Shown here: positions 41,306 through 49,389 of the stretch, one piece after another
Layout of the letters: each line of letters opens with the position of its first letter
Position numbering within the stretch: the first letter of the stretch is position 1
DNA from: JABMMZ01 sp044341025
GTDB taxonomy: Bacteria > Bacteroidota > Bacteroidia > NS11-12g > UBA955
Direction of reading: 5' to 3'
Assembly: GCA_044341025.1 (NCBI GenBank)
Contig: JBIISM010000011.1
Location: 18,766-82,765, forward strand
DNA length: 64,000 bases
The notes under the pieces: generated by a model
Seen by the model: the letters and a program-made list of their open reading frames with translations, nothing else
Databases searched by the model: none
Told to the model about the DNA's origin: nothing
Position numbers and translations under genes: made by a program

Positions 41306-44131
41306 ATGTTATTTTTCTCATCAAACAAACGTGTAATTTTTACATTTGGTTTCAGCTTTTTTTTCGCATTCGTTGCGCAGGCGCAGGTATTTTCAGGTCA
41401 AGTTATTGATCCTGATAAAAAGAGTTTGCCTTACACAGGACTTACTTTAAAGCGTGATTCAGTAAAAATCGCCGGCGGTTTTACCGATTCTTTCGGCAAG
41501 TTTGTATTTCGGCGCTTAACATCTGGTAATTATACCTTGCAGGTAAAAAGTTTACTTTATGAAGCAGAAACCATTTCGTTTTACCTCGATTCTGCTCAAC
41601 GCCTGAACCGCGTGGTTCAATTGAGCAACAAGATTGACAACATCAAGGGTGCGGCCGTTATAGGAAGAAAAGATGCCATCACACAAAAAAATGACACCAT
41701 AGAATACACTTCCAGCAATTACAAGGTTAACAAAGACGCTACGGCGGAAAACTTGATCACTAAAATGCCGGGTATTACCAATGAGAACGGGGTTATTAAA
41801 GCCCAAGGTGAAGAGGTTAAAAAGGTAACCGTAGATGGGCAAGACTTTTTTGGAGATGATGCCTCTGCAGCATTGAAAAATTTACCCGCTGAGGTGGTAG
41901 ATAAAGTTCAGGTATACGACCGTATGAGCGATCAATCGCAGTTCTCGGGCATCAACGATGGCAACAGCAGCAAGACCTTAAATATTATAACCAAAGCAGG
42001 TAAAAACAATGGGCAATTTGGTAAAATTTACGGTGGCTATGGAACCGACAACCGCTGGGCAGCAGGCGCCAATATCAACGTATTCAAAGGCAAGCAACGC
42101 CTATCATTAATTGGCATGAGCAACAACATCAACCAACAAAACTTTTCATCAACTGACATCTTAGGCCTAACAGGTAACACCAATATGGGCGGTGGAAGAG
42201 GTGGTATGGGTGGCGGCGGAATGGGCAGTTGGGGCGGTGGCAACAACAACTTCACAGTGAACAACCAAAGTGGTATTAACACCACCAATGCCATTGGAAT
42301 GAATTATTCATTATACGGTGGTAAAAAGTATAAACTAACGGCCTCTTATTTTTTTAATACGGGTAAAAACACAACCTCATCCTTTTTAAATAGAACCTAT
42401 TTCTTAAGTGCATTGAGAAATCAGTTGTATAGCCAAGGCGATACAGGAACCACGAACAACAGCAACCATAAATTTAATGCCCGCTTCGAATACAATTTGG
42501 ACACCAATAATTCTATCATATTTACCCCTCAGTTTAGCCTACAAGGAAACAAGAGCAATACCTTGTTTTTGGGTAAAACAGCTTCACAAGAGGCCGTGAA
42601 TATGAATCTATCCAACAGCAAAACCATTTCAAATACCAGTGGGTATAATTTTAACCAATCCCTATTGCTGAGACATAAATTTAAGAAAGCTGGGCAAACA
42701 ATTTCCTTAAACATTAACACCAGCAACAGTAAAAATTCGGGTGCTACTTTGTTGGAGTCGGGCAACTACTATTACGAATTGGATACCATTTCAAATGTCT
42801 TCAGGCAGAACTCAGACCGCAACAACAATACTTTTAGTTTCAGCCCTAACCTGTCTTACACCCATCCAATTAAAAAACGCTCTGTCATTGAATTGACTTA
42901 TAATCCTTCATTGAATTACAACAAGTCAAGTAAGTTGACCAAACGTTTGGATGTTTTTGGTGTGCCATATTATACAGACAGTTTGTTGAGTAATACCTTC
43001 GACAACAACACCAGTACCCAAAAGGCAGGTATGACCTACCGCTACAACTATAAGAAGGTATCGTTTAACATTGGAGCTGATGCACAAAGTGTGAAATTAA
43101 ATGGCTTGCAAACGTTTCCGTTTAACAATGAGTTTCACCAACCGTTTAACAACATTTTACCCAATGCCATGTTCACCTATGCGGCAAGCAAGTCGAGCAA
43201 CCTTCGTTTGTTCTACCGCAGCAGCACCAACTTGCCCAGCATCTCTCAATTGCAAAATGTAGTTAACAACAGCAATCCTTTGATTTTGAGTGCGGGTAAT
43301 GCCAATTTGGTTCAAGAGTTCAGAAACATGATCCATTTACGATACAGCAAGAGCAATGTGGCAAAGGGTCGCACCATGTTTATTTACAGCAATCTAACAA
43401 CAGCTTCAAACTATATAGGCAACAGCACCACCTTGGCGATTAAAGATACTATAATCAGTGGCGTGGCTTTAAAGAAAGGCGCTCAATTGAGTTTGCCGGT
43501 AAACTTAAATGGCTATAAAAGCTTTAGGGCCTACTTTTCTTATGGGATGCCAATGAAGAAAATTAAATCAACGTTTAATTTAAATCTCGGACAAACCTAC
43601 AGCAGCACCCCAGCTTTGATCAACGGGAATACCAATTTTAGCAACAACTTCAACAGCAATATTGGGCTTGTTTTGGCCAGCAATATCAGCGAGAGTTTAG
43701 ACTTTACTTTGAACTATACAGTGAATTACACCTCGGTTCAAAATACCTTGCAAAGCAGTTTGAACAACCAGTATGTGATTCAAAATTTCAATGCGAAAAT
43801 CAATTTTATGCCAACTCCAAAATGGGTGCTTAATGCAGATATCACCAACAGTTCTTACAAAGGATTGGGTGCAACATTTAATCAGAATATTTGGTTGTGC
43901 AATGCGGGCTTTGGATACAAGTTTTTAAAAGACAACAGGGGTGAGTTGAAGCTTTCGGTGTTTGATGCTTTAAAGCAAAACACCAGCATCGCCAGAACCG
44001 TAAGCGAGAGTTATATTGAAGATAAAAACACGCAGATATTAACCCGTTTTTATATGTTGACTTTCACGTATTCTATTCGACATTTCAAAGTGAAACCTGC
44101 GCCCAAGGATGCGGGCAAAAACAAAAAGTAA
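41306..44131 (+). CDS. TonB-receptor-like outer-membrane protein with regulatory N-domain
   Basis: A 941-aa protein. After a signal peptide (FSFFFAFVAQAQ) come a carboxypeptidase-regulatory-like beta-sandwich (VFSGQVIDPDKKSLPYTGLT), a plug-like region with ENLITKMPGITNENGVIKAQ and VTVDGQDFFGDDASAALKNL, a Gly-rich linker near residue 290 (MGGGRGGMGGGGMGSWGGG), and a long beta-barrel region with NxN/SxS strands. This is the Bacteroidota 'outer membrane beta-barrel family' related to SusC/TonB receptors; the ligand is unknown. No SusD partner is adjacent. Confidence 0.87.
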   Translation: MLFFSSNKRVIFTFGFSFFFAFVAQAQVFSGQVIDPDKKSLPYTGLTLKRDSVKIAGGFTDSFGKFVFRRLTSGNYTLQVKSLLYEAETISFYLDSAQRLNRVVQLSNKIDNIKGAAVIGRKDAITQKNDTIEYTSSNYKVNKDATAENLITKMPGITNENGVIKAQGEEVKKVTVDGQDFFGDDASAALKNLPAEVVDKVQVYDRMSDQSQFSGINDGNSSKTLNIITKAGKNNGQFGKIYGGYGTDNRWAAGANINVFKGKQRLSLIGMSNNINQQNFSSTDILGLTGNTNMGGGRGGMGGGGMGSWGGGNNNFTVNNQSGINTTNAIGMNYSLYGGKKYKLTASYFFNTGKNTTSSFLNRTYFLSALRNQLYSQGDTGTTNNSNHKFNARFEYNLDTNNSIIFTPQFSLQGNKSNTLFLGKTASQEAVNMNLSNSKTISNTSGYNFNQSLLLRHKFKKAGQTISLNINTSNSKNSGATLLESGNYYYELDTISNVFRQNSDRNNNTFSFSPNLSYTHPIKKRSVIELTYNPSLNYNKSSKLTKRLDVFGVPYYTDSLLSNTFDNNTSTQKAGMTYRYNYKKVSFNIGADAQSVKLNGLQTFPFNNEFHQPFNNILPNAMFTYAASKSSNLRLFYRSSTNLPSISQLQNVVNNSNPLILSAGNANLVQEFRNMIHLRYSKSNVAKGRTMFIYSNLTTASNYIGNSTTLAIKDTIISGVALKKGAQLSLPVNLNGYKSFRAYFSYGMPMKKIKSTFNLNLGQTYSSTPALINGNTNFSNNFNSNIGLVLASNISESLDFTLNYTVNYTSVQNTLQSSLNNQYVIQNFNAKINFMPTPKWVLNADITNSSYKGLGATFNQNIWLCNAGFGYKFLKDNRGELKLSVFDALKQNTSIARTVSESYIEDKNTQILTRFYMLTFTYSIRHFKVKPAPKDAGKNKK

Positions 44132-44138
44132 TTTCATG

Positions 44139-44175
44139 AAAAAAGGCAGTTTAAACAAGCTGCCTTTTTTATTTT
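44139..44175. terminator. Bidirectional terminator between receptor and VWA genes
   Basis: AAAAAAGGCAG pairs with CTGCCTTTTTT (11 bp) around TTTAAACAAG. It can end transcripts from both sides; T-rich sequence follows on the plus strand. Confidence 0.88.
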
Positions 44176-45866
44176 TACTTGAATGTGGTAACCGTAGTTA
44201 TAACTGAGGGTATGGCTGTTTTGCTTGCCCTCAAAAATTTCCCGTATTTCATTTCATATTCAATCCCATCAATAACTATTTTTTCGCCGTTGTTTAGTTT
44301 CGACAGTTGGTACAAATCGTCTTCCATGGTGTGTATGCTGCCGCCATTGGTTCGAATCATTTCAAGATAGTCGGTGTTGATGCCAAATTGTGCCCCACAA
44401 AGAATCAAGCGGATAGGAACTTTAATTTTGTAAAGTAGCGCCAAGTCGCGGGGTGTTGCATTGTTGTCGGCAATCATTATCACTTCTTTAATGTCTGGAT
44501 TGTTGCTAAGACCTTCTAAAACAGCCTCTAAATTATTTTCTGGGCCATCGCCTCCGCCTCCGCTGCTCATGGCCATGTTCATGGATGTAGATAAATCTGA
44601 GAAGCAACTTGTATGCACATAATATAGTCCACCAACTTGACCAGTTACTTTCAGATTGTCTGGCATATTATCTCCATCGTTAAAGAAGATAAAATCGCGG
44701 TTATGGCTATTGCCATTAAGGTGAAGTTTGTGCCACACTTTAAATTGGGCCAAATAAGGGTACATGCTGCTTGTCACATCTGTAGCAATTAGGCAATTTT
44801 TCCATTGCTTATTGCGGTCAAACACCTTGAATATCACATCGGGGGTATTGGCAATACCTGTTGTTTTTATTATGCGTTTTCCACTGCTGTCAACATAGTC
44901 GCAGACAATGTCGGTGCGTCGTATGTACAAAAATGAGTCGAGGGTGAATTTTCTTCCTTTGGGTAGAATAGGGGACAACATGGTTTCGATATCGAGACCC
45001 GACGCGTCTTGACTGACATAAAGCGATATTCTACTGCTGATTTTTTTACCGTTAAAGCGAGAGGGTGTGTGTTTCAATTTATCATTCAATAGGTGTAAAA
45101 TCTTCCTCACTTTGTGCGGCATTTCGCTGGAATCTGCAAAATACAATTCACCATTTTTATTCATTATTAACTCCAGAACATATGACGAAGAGTCTTTTAA
45201 TTCATCGCGCAAATACCGGGCAAGTTTGTTTTTGTTGTCTTCATTCCAACCATTCAGACTAGGCATTTTATTGCGCCTATTGATTTTACGCATTTTAATG
45301 GTGTCGCATACTTTGCAATAGCTAAGCTTACCAACAGCGATTAATGAATCCATTTTTTTGCTATCAGAACCACCTTCGTATACGCTGATGTAATAATCCA
45401 TCAAAGCAATTTCTGTTTCACTGCTTATCATTTCCGCTTTGCTTTTTAGTTTAATAACAAAGCCATGGAAAAAGTCTTTACAAGCATCGGGATCTTCGCA
45501 ACCTGTTTGTTCAACCCAATTCCATTGTATGTTTAAATTGCCTTTTAAGCCTGGCATGCTTGCGTAAAGTTTGTCCATACGTTGCGCATTTAAGGTCAAT
45601 TGGTCGAAAGTCTCGCTCAATCTGTAGCGGCTATAGACCAAAGAAATAGAGGCAATGTCTAGTGCTTTTACCTTTTCCAGTTTGGCTTTTGGAACCGCCC
45701 CATTAAATTCCATAGGAAAGTAAAGTGTGTTCGAATCTCCTTCATGTACCTCGATTTTCGTGGTACTTATTCGTTTTAGTCTCTTGGGTAAATTGGGCAC
45801 TTCGGCGCAAAGGCTATAAACCAAAAATTGAAGTAAAATGGCGATGAGGGAGCTTGTTTTAAACAT
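44175..45866 (-). CDS. Exported protein with VWA-like domain
   Basis: A 563-aa protein with signal peptide MFKTSSLIAILLQFLVYSLC. The middle region is unassigned. From about residue 355 a VWA fold is suggested by CLIATDVTSSMYPYLAQFK (DxTxS MIDAS), a conserved SGGGGDGPENNLEAVLEGLS (MIDAS Asp) and VIMIADNNATPRDLALLYKI, ending LFGAQFGI-like ILCGAQFGINTDYLEMI. The GGGDGPE motif is typical of VWA modules associated with alpha-kinase/VWKA-like proteins. Metal-dependent ligand binding in the periplasm or on the surface is likely. The start at 45866 is preferred over an upstream ATG (45917) that would precede the signal peptide. Confidence 0.72.
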   Translation of the reverse strand: MFKTSSLIAILLQFLVYSLCAEVPNLPKRLKRISTTKIEVHEGDSNTLYFPMEFNGAVPKAKLEKVKALDIASISLVYSRYRLSETFDQLTLNAQRMDKLYASMPGLKGNLNIQWNWVEQTGCEDPDACKDFFHGFVIKLKSKAEMISSETEIALMDYYISVYEGGSDSKKMDSLIAVGKLSYCKVCDTIKMRKINRRNKMPSLNGWNEDNKNKLARYLRDELKDSSSYVLELIMNKNGELYFADSSEMPHKVRKILHLLNDKLKHTPSRFNGKKISSRISLYVSQDASGLDIETMLSPILPKGRKFTLDSFLYIRRTDIVCDYVDSSGKRIIKTTGIANTPDVIFKVFDRNKQWKNCLIATDVTSSMYPYLAQFKVWHKLHLNGNSHNRDFIFFNDGDNMPDNLKVTGQVGGLYYVHTSCFSDLSTSMNMAMSSGGGGDGPENNLEAVLEGLSNNPDIKEVIMIADNNATPRDLALLYKIKVPIRLILCGAQFGINTDYLEMIRTNGGSIHTMEDDLYQLSKLNNGEKIVIDGIEYEMKYGKFLRASKTAIPSVITTVTTFK

Positions 45867-45974
45867 AGGCGTTTGGTTTACAAATGATAAACGATGGCTC
45901 TGTTTAAAATATTGCATAGAATTTAAAAAATATTTTTGGAAATAATTTGACCTTTCTGTTTTGAGTTTTTCCCT

Positions 45975-45982
45975 TAAATTTG
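45975..45982 (+). promoter_or_regulatory. TAnnTTTG -7 element of the S9 peptidase gene
   Basis: TAAATTTG, 9 nt before the ATG at 45992. It overlaps an apparent upstream TTG start, which is rejected. Confidence 0.5.
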
Positions 45983-45991
45983 AATTTTATT

Positions 45992-48157
45992 ATGAAACTG
46001 TTTTTCTTCTTATTATCCATGGTGTTTTTGAACTTGAACGCCCAGTTAAGTCTTGAGAATATCTGGTATAGCCGCGAATTTAATCCCAAGTTTGTTCCAG
46101 GTATGCAATTCTTAAGCGATGGCTCAAGCTATTGCCGTATGGTGGATAACGAAGACAAATCGCGTTCATGTAAACGCTATGAAATTAAAACAGGCAACGA
46201 ATTGGGAACTATTTTTTCGACTGACAAAATATTGCTTGATCAAAAATCCATCAACATTGAATCGTTTTCATTTAGTCAAGACGAATCGAAAGTGTTATTC
46301 ACCAACGGTTATGAAGCGGTATACCGCCACAGTGGTAAAAGCAACACCTGGTGGTATGACACCAAAACCAATCAATTGGTTAAGGTTAGCAACAAGAAAA
46401 TCATGTATGCCAGTTTAAGTCCCGATGGAAACAAAGTGGCTTATGTGTCTGACAACAACTTGTTTTATTTTGATGTGCAAAAAGGAAAAGACATTCAAAT
46501 CACTTTTGATGGATTGAAAAATTCGATTATCAATGGTGGAGTCGATTGGGTTTATGAGGAAGAATTCAGTATGAGCAAAGGATTCGAATGGAGCCCTGAT
46601 GGTTCTTTTATTGCTTATTACCGTTTTGACGAAAGCAAGGTGCCTGAATTTGGAATGGATATATTCGGAGCTTTGTACCCTTCACGTGAGGTGTGGAAAT
46701 ACCCTAAAGCGGGTGAAACCAATAGCCGCGTTGATGTTTTGATTTATAAATTGGGAAAAAAGAAACCAGTACTTTGTGAAACGGGTTCTCAAAACGACCA
46801 ATACTTACCGCGTATAAAATGGATGAGCTCCAACTACCTAAGTGTTCAACGTTTGAACAGGCACCAAAACAAATTGGAATTGATCCGCTATACCTATCTG
46901 TATCCCAAAGGTGAAGTCTTGTACACCGAAGAAAATGAAAAGTACATTGAAGTTGATGAGTGGACATTTACCCGAGCTGCTGAAATGATGCCAGAGCATT
47001 CTGCATACTTTACCAGTGAAAAATCAGGGTACAAACATTTGTATGCTTTGGGTCAAGATGGCAAAACAGTAACACAATTGAGTTCTGGAAATTGGGAGAT
47101 TGATCAGTTTCTAGGCGTTAATAAAAACTTAGCCTATTTCACTTCTGGAATGGACAATCCTGCTGAAAGACAGCTATACCAAATGGACATTAAAACCAAG
47201 GTCTTGACTCAGATTACCAAAGAAAAAGCTTGGCATTCAATTTCATTTACTGAAACTTTTGAATACTTTACCGACCAATATTCTACCATGTCAAATGCAG
47301 CGGTAACGGTGATAAACAATAGAGCAGGTGAATTGCTGCGTTTGTTGGAAGACAACAAGACTCTAAATGATAAATTAAGCGCTTTGAAATTTGCCCCAAT
47401 TGAATTCGGTAGCTTCAATAGTTCAGAAAATGTAAAGTTGGATTATTGGAAAATTGTTCCACCTGATTTTGATGCCAATAAAAAATACCCTGTTTTGTTT
47501 TTTGTTTACGGAGGCCCTGGCTATCAAACGGTAAAAAACCAATGGCAAGGTGCCAATTATTTATGGTACCAGTATATGGCCAAATTGGGTTACATCGTTG
47601 TTTCAATTGACAACCGTGGAAGCGGTGGAAGAGGAGAGGCTTTCAAAAAAATGACCTATTTGAATTTGGGTAAATATGAAACCATGGACTACATAGAAGC
47701 AGCAAAATATTTTGGAGCACAAAGCTATGTAGACGCATCTAGAATTGGTATATTTGGTTGGAGCTATGGTGGTTTTATGGCCAGCAATTGCATCACCAAA
47801 GGTGCCGAGGTGTTTAAGGCAGCCGTTGCGGTTGCTCCGGTTACCAATTGGAGATACTACGACAATATTTACACCGAACGTTACATGCGCACCCCGCAAG
47901 AAAATGCAGCGGGTTATGATGACAATTCGCCAATCAACCATGTCGATAAAATTAAAGGCAAGTATTTGTTAATTCACGGAACGGCTGATGACAATGTGCA
48001 TTTCCAAAATGCCGCTGAAATGGTTAAAGCCATGAACGAGAAAAACATTCCTTACGATGCTGAGTATTATCCAAACACCAACCACGGTATTCGCGGTGGT
48101 AAAGTGCGTTTGCATTTGTTCGGTAAAATCACCAATTTTTTATTGATGAATTTGTAG
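45992..48157 (+). CDS. S9 family peptidase, dipeptidyl peptidase IV type
   Basis: A 721-aa secreted serine peptidase cleaving X-Pro or X-Ala dipeptides from N-termini. Signal peptide MKLFFFLLSMVFLNLNAQ; the N-terminal beta-propeller has VDWVYEEEFSMSKGFEWSPD with the Glu-Glu pair that binds the free N-terminus. The C-terminal hydrolase has the nucleophile GIFGWSYGGFMA (Ser near 590), Asp in IHGTADDNVHF (near 666) and His in YPNTNHGIRGG (near 697). Length equals that of bacterial DPP-IV. Periplasmic peptide use is likely. Confidence 0.94.
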   Translation: MKLFFFLLSMVFLNLNAQLSLENIWYSREFNPKFVPGMQFLSDGSSYCRMVDNEDKSRSCKRYEIKTGNELGTIFSTDKILLDQKSINIESFSFSQDESKVLFTNGYEAVYRHSGKSNTWWYDTKTNQLVKVSNKKIMYASLSPDGNKVAYVSDNNLFYFDVQKGKDIQITFDGLKNSIINGGVDWVYEEEFSMSKGFEWSPDGSFIAYYRFDESKVPEFGMDIFGALYPSREVWKYPKAGETNSRVDVLIYKLGKKKPVLCETGSQNDQYLPRIKWMSSNYLSVQRLNRHQNKLELIRYTYLYPKGEVLYTEENEKYIEVDEWTFTRAAEMMPEHSAYFTSEKSGYKHLYALGQDGKTVTQLSSGNWEIDQFLGVNKNLAYFTSGMDNPAERQLYQMDIKTKVLTQITKEKAWHSISFTETFEYFTDQYSTMSNAAVTVINNRAGELLRLLEDNKTLNDKLSALKFAPIEFGSFNSSENVKLDYWKIVPPDFDANKKYPVLFFVYGGPGYQTVKNQWQGANYLWYQYMAKLGYIVVSIDNRGSGGRGEAFKKMTYLNLGKYETMDYIEAAKYFGAQSYVDASRIGIFGWSYGGFMASNCITKGAEVFKAAVAVAPVTNWRYYDNIYTERYMRTPQENAAGYDDNSPINHVDKIKGKYLLIHGTADDNVHFQNAAEMVKAMNEKNIPYDAEYYPNTNHGIRGGKVRLHLFGKITNFLLMNL

Positions 48158-48209
48158 GGTAAAGTAAGACAGCTAACTTTAGGCGAATATTGCTTGTATG
48201 CCCTGCGGC

Positions 48210-48707
48210 CTACAATTCCACTTTAAATCCCATTCTTTCAAAAGCCGCTTCAGCCAATTCGGTTTCGGCTTCTCCTTTGCCTAAAGTGCCAGGCATGAGT
48301 ATTAAGCGCTTGTTTAATTTTCCTTCTGCAGTTTCAAAACTTGCCACAAAACGGTTGCGCAGCAAGCCAGGAATACTGCGTCTGATACGTATGCTTTTAA
48401 TGTTCTTGTATTCGATGAGTGAAACCGCAGAATAGCGCAAGCTGTACAAAGCGCCAATGCTTAAATATAAACCTAGGCATAAATACAGCAAAGCATTGAT
48501 GTTGCTGTGTCTTTGGTATTCAAAGTTGGCATAGTAAAACAGGCCAATTGAAAGCAAAAGGTAAATACCAATAATGGATTTAATGGGGTCTTTGCTGCTT
48601 ACTTTTGAGGGGTCAATGGTATTGGTCCTACCCATAATCAAACGGTCGCTTAACAAAAAGCAGTAGCCATTTTTTGTTCTGAATTTTTCTTTGACCTCGT
48701 TATTCAT
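48210..48707 (-). CDS. Two-TM membrane protein, partner of CHAT-like protein
   Basis: A 165-aa protein. A cytosolic N-terminus (~40 aa), two hydrophobic helices (SIIGIYLLLSIGLFYY and NALLYLCLGLYLSIGALYS), then a basic/beta region (LIEYKNIKSIRIRRSIPGLL, KRLILMPGTLGKGEAETEL). The tail resembles a small PH-like module, uncertain. Its ATG overlaps the end of the upstream gene by 8 nt, so it is co-translated. No known family was recognised. Confidence 0.7.
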   Translation of the reverse strand: MNNEVKEKFRTKNGYCFLLSDRLIMGRTNTIDPSKVSSKDPIKSIIGIYLLLSIGLFYYANFEYQRHSNINALLYLCLGLYLSIGALYSLRYSAVSLIEYKNIKSIRIRRSIPGLLRNRFVASFETAEGKLNKRLILMPGTLGKGEAETELAEAAFERMGFKVEL

Positions 48708-49278
48708 AGACCATAACGAATTGCAGTTCTTTCATCAGTTTTCCATAATAGTTCTTCATGTGTTTTTCGATCACATTCATTTGTTTGTAATATTGACACA
48801 TTTCAAAATATAAAACGTCAAAAATGGTGGAACTAACAAAGGGAACTTCTTTTTTAAAACCACTGATGCAAAGGGCCCCCGTTTTTTTAAGAATTTTTTT
48901 AATCTGGGGTCTTGAGATGTTAAGGGTCTCGCAACTTCCAAGATGTAGAATTTTGTTTTGTAATTTTCCATCAGCCATTTCAGCCAATTCATCCAATGAA
49001 AGGATGTTTTTTGGACTTAATTTTAATCCGTTGGGAACCCCGTGAAAGGCCATGTAAAAAATACTGAATTGGGCGTAACGTTTTTTGGTGTATTCGTTGA
49101 TGCGGTTTTCCAATTCTTGAGGCGTGCTGCAGTGTCTGTGAATGTATTTGATTTTCATTCCACTGGCAGTCTCCATAAATTTTAAAGCGTTTTCAATGGT
49201 GTCTTTTTGACGTAAATCAGGATGCCAATCTCCTTCTAAACAAAAGATCTGTTTGGCGTAGCTATTGGCTGTCTTCAT
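48700..49278 (-). CDS. Minimal CHAT/caspase-like (clan CD) protein
   Basis: A 192-aa protein whose pattern fits a stand-alone CHAT-like caspase fold. A hydrophobic strand before His79-Gly80 (FSIFYMAFHGVPNGLKL) is followed by LSLDELAE, then a second strand with Cys116 (KILHLGSCETLNI), and KKTGALCISGFKKEVPFVSS and FDVLYFE, which align with the CHAT order [AxHG]...[SACET]...[GA...G...V...FY]. The catalytic dyad would be His79/Cys116. No other domain, so it is much shorter than usual CHAT proteases. It forms an overlapping operon with a membrane protein. Protease activity is predicted, not shown. Confidence 0.65.
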   Translation of the reverse strand: MKTANSYAKQIFCLEGDWHPDLRQKDTIENALKFMETASGMKIKYIHRHCSTPQELENRINEYTKKRYAQFSIFYMAFHGVPNGLKLSPKNILSLDELAEMADGKLQNKILHLGSCETLNISRPQIKKILKKTGALCISGFKKEVPFVSSTIFDVLYFEMCQYYKQMNVIEKHMKNYYGKLMKELQFVMVYE

Positions 49279-49331
49279 TGGTTCAAATGCTTATTTTACA
49301 ATTTGGTGACATTTCTATAAGCAATAATACT

Positions 49332-49339
49332 TATTTTTG
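49332..49339 (+). promoter_or_regulatory. TAnnTTTG -7 element upstream of giant PKD protein
   Basis: TATTTTTG, 4 nt before an ATG that opens a 13-codon frame ending 4 nt before the GTG start at 49390. Confidence 0.5.
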
Positions 49340-49343
49340 ACAA

Positions 49344-49385
49344 ATGTATAGATTTTTACAAATAAAACCATCATTAAAGCCATAA
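49344..49385 (+). CDS. Putative 13-codon leaderless minicistron
   Basis: ATG at 49344 is 4 nt after the -7 element and encodes MYRFLQIKPSLKP before TAA at 49383-49385. The GTG of the 2082-codon gene follows at 49390. The geometry suggests translational coupling: ribosomes entering on the leaderless ATG could terminate and restart on the GTG. It could also be accidental. Confidence 0.35.
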   Translation: MYRFLQIKPSLKP

Positions 49386-49389
49386 TAAA

